A stretch of DNA of 64,000 nt. Source: Magnetospirillum molischianum DSM 120. GTDB lineage: Bacteria > Pseudomonadota > Alphaproteobacteria > Rhodospirillales > Magnetospirillaceae. Shown piece by piece: positions 47,346-56,925 of this stretch. The notes under the pieces were generated by a model, which saw nothing but the letters and a program-made list of their open reading frames with translations, did no database searches and was not told the DNA's origin. The stretch is from positions 331-64,330 of the forward strand of contig NZ_CAHP01000042.1 in assembly GCF_000294655.1 (NCBI RefSeq), read 5' to 3'. The translations under genes were made by a program, and so were the position numbers. Each line of letters opens with the position of its first letter. Positions within the stretch are counted from its first letter, which is position 1.

Positions 47346-48038
47346 TCAGCTCCGAAAGCGGGTGACGCCACCCGCCAGCTCGGCCTCGATACGGCGCAGA
47401 CCGTAGCGTTCCATCAAAGCCCAATCATGGCTGACCACCATGGCGCTGACGCCCATCTTGGTCACCAGCTGAAGCAACAGGGTCATGACAGTATCGGCGT
47501 TGGCCGGGTCGAGGGACGAAGTCGGCTCGTCGGCCAGCAACAGGGTCGGCCGATGCGCCAAGGCGCGGGCGATGGCCACCCGCTGGCGTTCACCGATGGA
47601 CAGAGCCCGCGGCAATTTGTTCAGCAAGGGCTCCAGCTTCAGCGCCGTGACCAAAGCCTCGGTCAGACCGTCCTCGGGTAGCCCCAACAATTTGCGCGAC
47701 AAAGCGATATTGCCCCGCACCGATAGAAAGGGCAGCAGGCCGCCGGTCTGCAAGACATAACCGATGCGAGACGCCCGCATGGCTGCCAGGATGTCGGACT
47801 TTCCTCTCCGCCATAGGCTCGCCACATCTTGACCGTCGAAGCGAAACCCCCCTTCCCCGGCTTGAGGACGCAACACCAGCCCCAGCAAGTCCAACAAGGT
47901 GCTCTTGCCACAGCCGCTGGGTCCGGTGATCGCCACCGCCTCGCCGCCATTAAGGCTAAGGGCGGGAATCTCCAGGCGAAAGGCTCCAGGCCCCGAACCG
48001 CGCAGGCAGGTCAGGTCTCGGAGCGTCAGCAGACTCAC
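47346..48038 (-). CDS. ABC transporter ATP-binding protein
   Basis: 230 residues from the GTG at 48038 in a GTGA overlap with the vWA gene. Walker A is GPSGCGKST (~39-47), the signature is LSIGERQRVAIARAL, Walker B with the D-loop is LLLADEPTSSLD, and the switch His is in VVSHD. The LolD/MacB-type length and the adjacent FtsX-like permease define the pair. Exported substrates or periplasmic partners are not evident from this sequence alone. Confidence 0.9.
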   Translation of the reverse strand: MSLLTLRDLTCLRGSGPGAFRLEIPALSLNGGEAVAITGPSGCGKSTLLDLLGLVLRPQAGEGGFRFDGQDVASLWRRGKSDILAAMRASRIGYVLQTGGLLPFLSVRGNIALSRKLLGLPEDGLTEALVTALKLEPLLNKLPRALSIGERQRVAIARALAHRPTLLLADEPTSSLDPANADTVMTLLLQLVTKMGVSAMVVSHDWALMERYGLRRIEAELAGGVTRFRS

Positions 48039-50035
48039 GGCAGAGCATCCAGGGGCACCGGATAGACCGCTTCGCCCGGATCGGCGCCGCCGTCCAAAGC
48101 TACCCAACGATCCACGTCGTCATGGTAAATCTGATAGAGCCGCAGCTTGCGCTGCACCTCGTCCAGGAAGGCCTGCTGCTGGCTGATGCTCCAGCTGGAC
48201 CAGAGCTGCTGGTCGATATCCAGGATCTTGCTGCGATAGGGCAGGCCGTCGAGATATTCGCCCATCAGCCCCAGATCGGCCAGTTTGGTGGCATTGGGAT
48301 TGTTGATGGCGTTGGGATCGCGCCCCAGCACCGCCGCCGCCGAGCGCATCTTGGCGAAGAAGTCGTTGGGCGACAGCTGGGCCGCCTGCCCAACCTTGAG
48401 GATGCTTTGCAGCACCTGCTGCATGTCGGACAGCTGGTTCTTGGTCAGCAGCACCCGCACCTCGGTGGTGGGCACCTCGGGCTTGGCCAGATCGCGGTCG
48501 GAAATCCAGGCGTTGAACAGCGGCGGGGTGGTGGTGCCTTCGGTGCGGCCCAGATAGGCTAGCTGCATGGCATAGCCCAGCATGGCGGCATCGCGGCGCA
48601 GGCGGTCCGAAGAATCCTTGGCCTTGGCCTTGGCCTTATCGCCTTCGGCGGTGGCGCGGGTGTAGGAGGCGTCGGCGGTAGTGGCACTACCGGCCACGGA
48701 TTCGCCGCGATAGGCGGCATTGACCTGATCGACGATGGCGTCGGCCAGAGTATCGACCATCTGGCCCATCCCCTCCACCGAGCCGCCCTCGACGGGATAA
48801 TAGAGGGGTTGGGACAGCAAGGGATGAGTGGTCAAGGCCTTGTACTGCGCCTCGGCGCCGGCATGGTCGGGCTTGCTCTCGTCGGTGCGCAGATGCAGGG
48901 CGTAAAGGGCCACGCCGCGATGCTGGGCCTCCAGCCTGATCTGCTCGGCATCCAGATGGGTGCCGGACAAGGGATCATTGCCCTTCAGGGAGCCTGCGTC
49001 GGTAATCAGCACCACATAGCGCCCGCCGAAGCGGGTCCAGTCGATGCCGGTCAAGGCAGTCATGACGCCGGAATAAGAATCCTCGTCCACCCGGGCCGAG
49101 GAAACAGAGGCAGCCTTGACGTCGGCGACGCGGGCCAGGAAATCATTGCCGTCTTTCACCTGGGTGGGATCGGCATAGACCTTCGAGACATAATCCAGCT
49201 TGGGCACCGCCTGGATGTTGGAGCGAAAGGCCACCAGCCCGAACTTCACCCGATCATTCAACCCGGCCTTGCCGACCCGGTCATAGATACGCTTCACCGC
49301 CGCGCGGACCCGGTCGATATAGGGGTTCATGGATATGGTGGAATCCACCACGAACACCACCGAGGCGCTGAAGTTGCGCAGCACGCTGGCGTGATCCTTG
49401 GCGTCGGCGGCAGGCTTTTTGGACTCGTCTTGGGCCGAGACCGAAGCCACCTGCAGCACCCGCACCCGGTTGCCGCTGCCCGTCAGGGTTTCCTCGGCCT
49501 GAATGATCGGCAGCAGGTAGAAATGCTTCGAGATATCCACATAGGTCTCGGGCTCCACCGCGACCACGCGAGGATCGCCCTTGCCCGACAGAGCCGCCTT
49601 GCGCAGGGGCGACAGGACGGTATCGGGCTTGTCGGCCTCGACGATGGGCTGAAGATCCTTGCGCTCCTTGAACAGCAAGGAGCGTTCGCGACCCGCCGGA
49701 TTAGTAAAGGCCAGAGCCATCTGCTGATTCCACGGCAGGGTCACATCGTCTTGCAGCCAGCCATCTGCATGCCCCTTGGCGGTCAGCCCCACCTCCAGCC
49801 AGGTCTTGTCACCCACCGCCTTACGCGAATAGACATAAAGCCGGGTCATGGCTGGCTGCTGCGCCCCCGGCCCATCGCCTGGCTCCCGCTTCAGCGAGGC
49901 GCCGGGACGGGTCAAGACCCGCTGATAGAGGGTTTTCTTGCCATCCATCAGCAAAGGTGTGTGATCTGCGGCGAAAGCCGGAATGGCCAGTCCCAACAGC
50001 ATAACGCAAAGGGTGATGGAGGCCAGAATGCGCAT
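48035..50035 (-). CDS. Exported vWA-domain protein
   Basis: 666 residues with a signal peptide (ITLCVMLLGLAIPAFA). Residues ~25-105 look like an SH3-type or wall-binding region (GDKTWLEVG). The vWA domain spans ~222-440 with a MIDAS-like VVDSTISMNPY (Asp231), FGLVAFRS and YVVLITDAG. It resembles the periplasmic part of PpkA-type proteins but has no kinase domain. Residues ~450-666 are helical. ATG at 50035 has an AAGGAAG site. It probably binds a partner through a metal site in the periplasm. Coupled by overlap to the ABC ATPase gene. Confidence 0.85.
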   Translation of the reverse strand: MRILASITLCVMLLGLAIPAFAADHTPLLMDGKKTLYQRVLTRPGASLKREPGDGPGAQQPAMTRLYVYSRKAVGDKTWLEVGLTAKGHADGWLQDDVTLPWNQQMALAFTNPAGRERSLLFKERKDLQPIVEADKPDTVLSPLRKAALSGKGDPRVVAVEPETYVDISKHFYLLPIIQAEETLTGSGNRVRVLQVASVSAQDESKKPAADAKDHASVLRNFSASVVFVVDSTISMNPYIDRVRAAVKRIYDRVGKAGLNDRVKFGLVAFRSNIQAVPKLDYVSKVYADPTQVKDGNDFLARVADVKAASVSSARVDEDSYSGVMTALTGIDWTRFGGRYVVLITDAGSLKGNDPLSGTHLDAEQIRLEAQHRGVALYALHLRTDESKPDHAGAEAQYKALTTHPLLSQPLYYPVEGGSVEGMGQMVDTLADAIVDQVNAAYRGESVAGSATTADASYTRATAEGDKAKAKAKDSSDRLRRDAAMLGYAMQLAYLGRTEGTTTPPLFNAWISDRDLAKPEVPTTEVRVLLTKNQLSDMQQVLQSILKVGQAAQLSPNDFFAKMRSAAAVLGRDPNAINNPNATKLADLGLMGEYLDGLPYRSKILDIDQQLWSSWSISQQQAFLDEVQRKLRLYQIYHDDVDRWVALDGGADPGEAVYPVPLDALP

Positions 50036-50047
50036 GGGGATGCTTCC

Positions 50048-51109
50048 TTATTTCACGGCATCCAGAGCGGCCTTGGCCTTGGCGTCGCCGGCGGCGGCGG
50101 CCTTGCTGAGCCAGTCGCGGCCCTTGTCCCGCTGGAAGCCCGAAGGATTGAGCTGCACCAGAATCTGCCCCAAACGACGCTCGGCCTCCACATTGCCGGC
50201 CTGAGCGGCGGGCTCGTACCAATAGGCCGCTGTCTCGGCGTCGGCCTGGGGCATGGGGCTGGTCTTGGCGGTCCAGGTCTCGGGGTCATACATATGGCCC
50301 AAAGCCATATTGGCCTCCTGGCTGCCGCTCCGGGCGGCATGCTGATAAACCAGCATGGCCAGATCGAGCTTATCCTTGTCCGCCAGCTTAGCGGCGGCAG
50401 CCAAGGCGTCGGCGGAGCTGGGATTGGACTGGATGAATTTCGCCACATCCTCGCGGCTGTTGATCTCGCTCGGAGCCTGCGTCACCGGAGCAGGATTGAC
50501 CGGAGCCTCTGCCATGGCCGTGGCCGGCGGCGGGGTCTCTCTCTTGTCGCCCTTGAACAGGAAAAAGCCCGCAGCCGCACCAGCCACCACCAGAGCGGCG
50601 ACAATGCCGCCGATGATCAGCCCCAGGGGCGGCTTGCCCTTGGGCACAATAGGAGGCTCAACCGGCTGCATCGACAGACGATCCTCGACCGGAGCGGTCA
50701 GCACCATTGGTTCCGGCACAGGCTCCTCGTGGACGACCCGATCCCCTTCGCCGGCCGGCCGGCTGCCCGAGGCGGAAGAGGGCAGCAGGCCACGCACAGT
50801 GACGCCGCCGAAGTCATTCAGGCCCTTCACCTTCAGGCGCAAGATGCAGTTGGGCGGCAAAGAGGCGATGGGGTCCACCATTTCCGGTCCCACCGGCACC
50901 ACCACGCCGGCACCATCGGCCCTGGCGTTCAGGGCATGCCAAGCCTCGGCGTTCTGCCAGCCGCCATCAGCTCCCAGGAATTGGCCCTTCTGGTTCGACT
51001 GAATCGAAACCTCCAACGGACCGGCGGCAACCGGCGCCCCTGCGATGCGCAGCAGCCCATAGCCCGGGCCGCGGTCCCGGTCGAGGCCGAGTTCGATCTT
51101 CAAAGCCAT
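50048..51109 (-). CDS. Membrane protein with Sel1/TPR-like repeats
   Basis: 353 residues from the ATG at 51109, overlapping the srfC stop. The N-terminal ~100 residues are a beta-rich domain (LKIELGLDRDRGPGYGLLRI). One membrane segment (LGLIIGGIVAALVVAGAAAGFFLF, ~160-183) is followed by a Pro/Ala linker and a C-terminal repeat domain (AMLVYQHAARSGSQEANMALGHMY, AAYWYEPAAQAGNVEAERRLGQIL), typical of Sel1 repeats. That places adaptor repeats in the periplasm and the beta domain next to SrfB and SrfC in the cytoplasm. Confidence 0.8.
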   Translation of the reverse strand: MALKIELGLDRDRGPGYGLLRIAGAPVAAGPLEVSIQSNQKGQFLGADGGWQNAEAWHALNARADGAGVVVPVGPEMVDPIASLPPNCILRLKVKGLNDFGGVTVRGLLPSSASGSRPAGEGDRVVHEEPVPEPMVLTAPVEDRLSMQPVEPPIVPKGKPPLGLIIGGIVAALVVAGAAAGFFLFKGDKRETPPPATAMAEAPVNPAPVTQAPSEINSREDVAKFIQSNPSSADALAAAAKLADKDKLDLAMLVYQHAARSGSQEANMALGHMYDPETWTAKTSPMPQADAETAAYWYEPAAQAGNVEAERRLGQILVQLNPSGFQRDKGRDWLSKAAAAGDAKAKAALDAVK

Positions 51110-51110
51110 G

Positions 51111-53849
51111 TCAGGCCGCTCCACTGCTGGCCGGAGCGTGACCCAGGGTCGCTCCGGTAATCTGCTCCAAAATTACCCCAAGCCGATCGTTCTGCTCGGG
51201 AGGGATCTCGCTGCCCGCCGCATGTCCAGCATTGCCAATGGCCGTGTTGCGGAAGGCCTCGAACCAATCAAGGATATAAATGCCAGAATAGTTCAGCTGC
51301 TTAGGAGTCAGCTCGGGCAAGGCCCCAGACTTGACCGACACCACTGGACTGAAGACGCGGCGTTCGGCTCCGTCTGGAGAGGGAATGCGAGGATCGCCCT
51401 TGGGGCGCTCCGCCAGCGGCAACCGAGAGAAGCCGAGATAATCGACGAAATCGGTGATCAGGGTGTCGGCCACCAAGACCTGCTGCCCCGCCAGCTTGTT
51501 GCGGGTAGCGGCGGCATGCTCTTCGGCGGCCTGTAGGGCCGCGACCATCTTTTCCTCAAGGCGATAGCGCATGGCTCCGGTGATCACCTCTTCGGCCACC
51601 GCCTGTAGGATGTCGGCGGGTAGCCCCAGCATACGCAGCAATCCGTGATCATCGGGCAGCTCGCGCAGAGTGCCGATCCAATCGCTGATCACCGCCCGGC
51701 TGAAGCGGGCGGCGCGACCACTGCCGGCGGCGGTACCCAGCACCGGAGCCGGAGAGGGTTTGACCTCCTCGGTGCCGAACCCGAAATCATCCAAGCTGAT
51801 CAGCCCGTCATCGACGGGCAGAACCATCACCTCTTCCGGCTCCGGCTCGACCACCAGCTGGTCGGCCCGCAGATAGAGGGAGCGTACATGCTCGGCAGTT
51901 GGCTGTAGGGCGTGCAAGAGCGCGCCGAAGGACGTAGGCCGCTGGCCCAAAGCCTTCAGCACCTTCTCGACGATCTGTTTCTTGCGCTCCACCTCGTCGG
52001 CGCCGTCGGCACGGAAATAGCTGCCCAGTACCGAACTGGACAGATCGAAGCAGAGGCCCTCCACCTGCTCTTCGATGCGGGAATATTTGGCCTCGGGGAT
52101 AGCGACCCCCTCCAGATAGGAGGCCAGACGCCCCATGCCGCCGTCGTTCAGAGCCATCATGGCATCCCAAGCGGACTCCGGCTCGCGCACATGCTTGCGT
52201 ACCGCCTCCACCTCGGAGAAGGTTCGACGCATCATCGCCATACGCTGCACCTGACTTTGCGCGATGCCGATCTCGGCCCCCAGCTTTCCATCGGCAGTCT
52301 CGATGATGCTGGCCGCCATGCTGGGCTTGCGCACCAGGAAGATGTTGTTGAAGGGGTCATTGCCCGACCAGTTGGACAGCCATTCCGAACCGCGGAACCG
52401 CTCCAGCAAAGCCGCCGTCAGCATACCGCTCCAGCCGCTGCGCAGATTGTCCTCGGACTCGCCCGGCGACAGGGCCAGGCGCATGTCGAACTTGGTAATG
52501 GCCCAGGCCAGACCGGGACGGCGCTTGGCCCTCTCCTCGGCGGATCCGCCCTGGGTGGCCCGCACCCATTTGTCCAGGGCTGGGCCCAAATCGTTGATGT
52601 TGTTCTGCTCGCTGGACGCACTGCACATCACAAGGACGTTCATTTCCTGATCGTCGGTGTAGCGTTCGAACAGATAGGCCACCTTGCCGCGCAACAGCAG
52701 AGCCGCCATGGGATCGTCGCCATCCAGCTTTTGGCGGATCTTGTCCATGGATTCCTCGCACAGACGTCCGCGATAGCCGGGAAAGTCGAGAAGATCCACC
52801 TGCTCCAACAGCTTGGCCTGGGGTGGGGCCTCAAGGGCGAAGACCATCTCGACGGTCAGAGCCGCCAGCAGCGAGCGGGCCAGTCCCACCTCGACGCCGG
52901 GCTTGCCGTCAAGGATGGGCATGACCCCCAGTCGGTCATGGTCGTCCTGACCGAAGCGGTTCAGAATATCGACGTTCATGATGCTGTTGGTCTGCACCCA
53001 TTCGCCGGCGGACGATTTATTGACCAGGGCGGAGATGGGTGCATCCACCATACGGGGATGGCCAATGCGGTCCAAGCCTTCGCGCAGACGCAGGTAAGCG
53101 CCGGTCATCTCCGGGATATCGCCCCACAGGATGGCGAACAGCTGGGCCCGGTCAGCGGCCTGGAGATAGGGCGCCAGTTCGATGGCGGTGGGCCAATAAT
53201 CGCCCTTCAGGGCCTCGGCCAGCTTGGAATGGCGCTTCTCGAAATAGTCCTTGATGTCGACCACGTCGTCTTCGCTCATGCCCCCGGTGTAGCGGGGCTG
53301 ACGGCGGCCCTCCAGTTCGAATAGACGGCTGCGGATACGGGCGGCGTCCAGGTCGAACGACACCTTGGTCTGATCGAAGTCGTTCATGAAACTATTGCCC
53401 AGGATCTTCACCAGATCCGCTTCCGAGCAAAGCATCAGTCGCACCGGATAGCCCGGCGTGGTCTTAGGCGGCGTGCGGGTGAAGCGGGTCACCAGACCGG
53501 TAGCCTCCTTGCCCTTGCCCGGCGGATTAACGTGGCGGATGAAGTTCAGCCGCTCGCCGTCCATCAGGGTGTCCAACTCGCCCTTGTCGTCGCTGGCCAG
53601 GGACGAGATCAGGTAGGACTTGCCGGCCTGGGAAATGCCGAAGAAGCCAACCGACATGGGCCGCCCAGACGAAGCGCCCAAACGGCGCAGCATATTGCGG
53701 CTGCGACGCAGGCGGTCAATCAGGCCATCGGCCTCGCGGTCAAGCTGGGGCGAAACGGCGCGAACCTCCTTGACCCAGGACACGGCGGAATCGACGCCCT
53801 GTACCATATCGAGGCAACGCTTGCTCAAGGATTCGGGGGATGAAGTCAC
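51111..53849 (-). CDS. srfC: SrfC-like P-loop GTPase-type protein
   Basis: 912 residues from the GTG at 53849, whose AAGGAG site overlaps the srfB stop. A P-loop FGISQAGKSYLISSL lies at ~70-84, a G3-like DLLDFPGYRG near residue 360, and a possible G4-type ITKFD later, with long helices after residue 560. These fit the dynamin-like GTPase fold reported for virulence-factor SrfC proteins. SrfC is always encoded with SrfB. The molecular role is not established; it could remodel membrane or gate the complex. A longer N-terminus from 53891 would overlap srfB and lacks a better ribosome site. Confidence 0.87.
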   Translation of the reverse strand: MTSSPESLSKRCLDMVQGVDSAVSWVKEVRAVSPQLDREADGLIDRLRRSRNMLRRLGASSGRPMSVGFFGISQAGKSYLISSLASDDKGELDTLMDGERLNFIRHVNPPGKGKEATGLVTRFTRTPPKTTPGYPVRLMLCSEADLVKILGNSFMNDFDQTKVSFDLDAARIRSRLFELEGRRQPRYTGGMSEDDVVDIKDYFEKRHSKLAEALKGDYWPTAIELAPYLQAADRAQLFAILWGDIPEMTGAYLRLREGLDRIGHPRMVDAPISALVNKSSAGEWVQTNSIMNVDILNRFGQDDHDRLGVMPILDGKPGVEVGLARSLLAALTVEMVFALEAPPQAKLLEQVDLLDFPGYRGRLCEESMDKIRQKLDGDDPMAALLLRGKVAYLFERYTDDQEMNVLVMCSASSEQNNINDLGPALDKWVRATQGGSAEERAKRRPGLAWAITKFDMRLALSPGESEDNLRSGWSGMLTAALLERFRGSEWLSNWSGNDPFNNIFLVRKPSMAASIIETADGKLGAEIGIAQSQVQRMAMMRRTFSEVEAVRKHVREPESAWDAMMALNDGGMGRLASYLEGVAIPEAKYSRIEEQVEGLCFDLSSSVLGSYFRADGADEVERKKQIVEKVLKALGQRPTSFGALLHALQPTAEHVRSLYLRADQLVVEPEPEEVMVLPVDDGLISLDDFGFGTEEVKPSPAPVLGTAAGSGRAARFSRAVISDWIGTLRELPDDHGLLRMLGLPADILQAVAEEVITGAMRYRLEEKMVAALQAAEEHAAATRNKLAGQQVLVADTLITDFVDYLGFSRLPLAERPKGDPRIPSPDGAERRVFSPVVSVKSGALPELTPKQLNYSGIYILDWFEAFRNTAIGNAGHAAGSEIPPEQNDRLGVILEQITGATLGHAPASSGAA

Positions 53850-53860
53850 GTCACGTCTCC

Positions 53861-56800
53861 TTAGCGAACGATGCTGCCGGTATCGAGCCAATAGCTGTTC
53901 TCGCCGATGCCTGCGCTGTTCAGCGTATTCAGCCTGATCCTCAGAGCCGAGGGCGAGACCATGCCGCCCTCATTGGTGGCGACCCTGGCCACCGCGAAGG
54001 TCTCACGGTAGATGGGCTTGCCGTCGGGACCGGGCGGGCCGAGACGGCGGGTTCGCTTCAAGGTCACAGACAAGACGTTGCCCTGCTCGCTCTTTTCGGA
54101 ATCGCGCCCGTAAAGCTCGTCCCTAGCCCGGCTGTTGTCAGCCGAGAAATCCAGCATATAGAGCGGACTCGCTCCCCAGCGGGCCGAGGACAGCTGGCGG
54201 AAGCCCAGAATCATACGACCGCGCATCTCAAAAGGAGTTTCTGGCAGCTCATAGAGATCATCGTCCAAATCGACATCACTGTAATAGACGTCGCTGTCCT
54301 TGATGGTCATGTTCTGATCCAAAAGGCCGATCTTGCGCACTGTCGACTGGATGCGAAAGGCATTAGAGCGGAAGAAGAAGTTCGGCACCCGTCCCTGTCC
54401 CAGCACGCAAAGCATGGCCCCCACCGCCGCCGTGGTCTTGGGATCGTCGATGCGCTCCTGGCGGTGGAAGGGATACCAGCTGCCGGTGCGGAAATTATGC
54501 AGGGGCACGATGCGATCCGGCGGTAGCGGCAGCAGAGCGCGGAACAGGGCCTGGATGCCCGGCAGCTGCGAGGGCCTGCCGCTGATCAGCAGCACGTCGC
54601 AGTCATAGAGATAGACCACCTCGCACAAGGCGCGGATGGTCTTGCTGATTTCGAACTCGTCCTCCAGGAACAGCTTGTGCAGCCGCCCCAGATCGATGGG
54701 CAGTCGTACCGACAGCAGATCGAAGGTCGGAGCCTGCGCCCCCAAGACTCCGCGCACCCCCTGGGCAAAGAAGGCCAACACCTCTTCCGAGGGACGATCG
54801 CCGGAGGGGATCAGATCGCCGATATTGGCCGCCAGAGGCGTCGCCCCCGAGGCCGGGTCGTAGTTCTCATATTCCTTCAGGATGCGCAGAGCCAGCGGAT
54901 AGAACACCTGCAAGGACAGCTGCTGACGCAGCACCATATGCTGAACGATGCCGGCCTCGGCGCCCATCAGCTTAGAGAGCAACGGCCCCGGATCGGACAG
55001 CCCGGCTTCCTTCAAAGCAGTGGTGATGGCCGGCACCACCATCTTCTGGATGACCTGCAAGACGATATCGTCACCGGCCACCTTGAAGCCGTCATGGAAG
55101 CGCTGGCGCGGATTGATATAGACGTTGGCCCCGCGCCCGTCGTCGAGCACATAGTCGGTCACTACCAGATCGGTGGTGCCGCCGCCAATATCGATCGAGG
55201 CCACCGTCAGGGTCTTCTGATCGTCGCCAGCGCGAGGACGGCGCATGACCTGGAAGAATTCGTTGGGACGGCCGCCGAAATGGTTGACCGCCTGGGAATA
55301 GAGATAGACAGCCTGGGCGGCGGTGGCTTCGTCCCACTGGGTCTTATAGGTAGGCAGCGGCGGCCATGCTAGTTCGCGGCCATCGCCGTCGATAGAATCT
55401 TCCGCCGGATGCCAGCCCAAGGACTTCCACACCAGACCGATGGCCTGACGCATGCGCTCCTCGAAAACCTGCCGCTCGGCCTTGGGCATGGAGGGCGGAA
55501 CCGTCAGGATCACCGACCGGAGCTGGCGGGCTGTATTGGCGTGGCTCTGCTTCATGCGCTGGCCGGGGCTGTTGCATTGGCCCAGGGCTTGAACCAGCAC
55601 TTCCGCCAGCATAAAGGTCATCAGCGAACTGCGACTGTAATGAGGCATAAAGACCTGATAGCGGTCTTCGGGGGACAGAGTGAACAGCGCCTCGCCCACA
55701 TCATTGATCAGAGCGCCGAAAGGTTGGGCGGTGGCATGGGGCTCGCTTTCTGACTTGTTGAAAGCGTCGTTGAAGCGCCAGCCCGGCTCATAGCGGTCTT
55801 CGTCCCATAGATAGCGCTTAGGGCTGGACAGGCCGGTGGCTCCCTCGGTTCCCCGGCGGCGGGCGGCCAGACGGGTGGCCTCGGGGCCGACCCGGGCGAT
55901 GGTCGGCCACAGGAAAGCGTCATTGCGGCCCGAATGGCAGGACTGATCCACCTTACCGAACACCGCCTCGGCGAATTCGATACGGCTCTCAAAAGGATCG
56001 GCATAGACCTGATGGGGCCGCGTCAGATCGCGTAGCTCCATAGCGTAGCGATGGCTCATGCCGTCGGTTTCCTGAGGATGGTCCTCGATCAGAATGCCGC
56101 AGGTACGGGAATTGCCGACATCCAGGATCAAATCCACCTGGATGGGCTTTTGCAGATCGCCCTGACGGTTGCTGAGTATCTTGATCTTGGGCAGACGCAG
56201 CTTCGAGCCGATCAGGGCCAGCAGGTTCAGGTAATGGGCCTTGTGGGCGCGGAACTTGCGCTCCTGCTTCTCAATGTCTTCGGGGCTAAGGCGCAGCTTG
56301 GCCTGGGCACGGTCGCGGAAGACTTCGCCCAACCAGTTGGAAACCCAGGACTGTTCCAGGAACCAGCCCATGTCCTGGCCCTGCCAGGCCAAGGCGAAGC
56401 GGGCGCCGCCGGTGATGTCCGACAGGGTGGGGGCCAGATAGGCAGCCCCCTCGATATCTCCCTCGGCGATGTTCGTGTCGAATGACAGCACCAGACGGTG
56501 GGTATTGCCCTGCTCGTCGCTTTGGCCGGGAGCCAGGGATATCAGCCGGGCCCGCGCCCAATTGGTCGGCCCGGCCACGAAGACTGAGCTGTGCTGGCGC
56601 AGGAACGGCACCGGCAGCCACAGATCCTCCAGCAGCTTGACCGAGTCCTCCATGGTGGCCTCGAGATGGACTTGCGCGCTTTCACGGCTGCCGGGCAGGA
56701 AGGTCTTGCCGCTGGCCTCGTCATAGGCCAGTCGGGCCACGGTTTCGCCCAGTCCCAAATTGAACTGGCCGGGCATTTCCTTGCGCAGATCCAAGGTCAG

Positions 56801-56878
56801 GCCGAAATCCATGAACTGGACGCCGGTCCGCATGATCAGCGTGGCGTCTTCGCCGAATTCGATAAGTTGCGCAAGCAT
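53861..56878 (-). CDS. srfB: SrfB-like Hsp70/actin-fold ATPase
   Basis: 1005 residues, the usual size for SrfB. Actin/Hsp70-type nucleotide motifs appear: phosphate-1 like LILDVGNSRTCGILIED (~250), phosphate-2 like ASIDIGGGTTDLVVTDYVL (~560) and adenosine-binding LLISGRPSQLPGIQALFR (~770). The N-terminal ~240 residues are a separate domain and the last ~150 a beta-rich one. Known SrfB proteins are called virulence factors from their regulation in Salmonella, but the biochemical function is unsettled. It is cytoplasmic (no signal or membrane segment) and the second-last soluble engine before srfC in this operon. Confidence 0.88.
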   Translation of the reverse strand: MLAQLIEFGEDATLIMRTGVQFMDFGLTLDLRKEMPGQFNLGLGETVARLAYDEASGKTFLPGSRESAQVHLEATMEDSVKLLEDLWLPVPFLRQHSSVFVAGPTNWARARLISLAPGQSDEQGNTHRLVLSFDTNIAEGDIEGAAYLAPTLSDITGGARFALAWQGQDMGWFLEQSWVSNWLGEVFRDRAQAKLRLSPEDIEKQERKFRAHKAHYLNLLALIGSKLRLPKIKILSNRQGDLQKPIQVDLILDVGNSRTCGILIEDHPQETDGMSHRYAMELRDLTRPHQVYADPFESRIEFAEAVFGKVDQSCHSGRNDAFLWPTIARVGPEATRLAARRRGTEGATGLSSPKRYLWDEDRYEPGWRFNDAFNKSESEPHATAQPFGALINDVGEALFTLSPEDRYQVFMPHYSRSSLMTFMLAEVLVQALGQCNSPGQRMKQSHANTARQLRSVILTVPPSMPKAERQVFEERMRQAIGLVWKSLGWHPAEDSIDGDGRELAWPPLPTYKTQWDEATAAQAVYLYSQAVNHFGGRPNEFFQVMRRPRAGDDQKTLTVASIDIGGGTTDLVVTDYVLDDGRGANVYINPRQRFHDGFKVAGDDIVLQVIQKMVVPAITTALKEAGLSDPGPLLSKLMGAEAGIVQHMVLRQQLSLQVFYPLALRILKEYENYDPASGATPLAANIGDLIPSGDRPSEEVLAFFAQGVRGVLGAQAPTFDLLSVRLPIDLGRLHKLFLEDEFEISKTIRALCEVVYLYDCDVLLISGRPSQLPGIQALFRALLPLPPDRIVPLHNFRTGSWYPFHRQERIDDPKTTAAVGAMLCVLGQGRVPNFFFRSNAFRIQSTVRKIGLLDQNMTIKDSDVYYSDVDLDDDLYELPETPFEMRGRMILGFRQLSSARWGASPLYMLDFSADNSRARDELYGRDSEKSEQGNVLSVTLKRTRRLGPPGPDGKPIYRETFAVARVATNEGGMVSPSALRIRLNTLNSAGIGENSYWLDTGSIVR

Positions 56879-56925
56879 CTGCTATTCCCCAATCGTCACG
56901 GCCCCAAGCGGGAACCGAACACGTC

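Noticed and set aside
48809..53324. Very long plus-strand frames (783 and 470 codons) opposite the vWA and srfC genes
   Set aside because: They mirror the coding periodicity of the minus-strand genes; composition is H/Q/G/L-biased and without domains.
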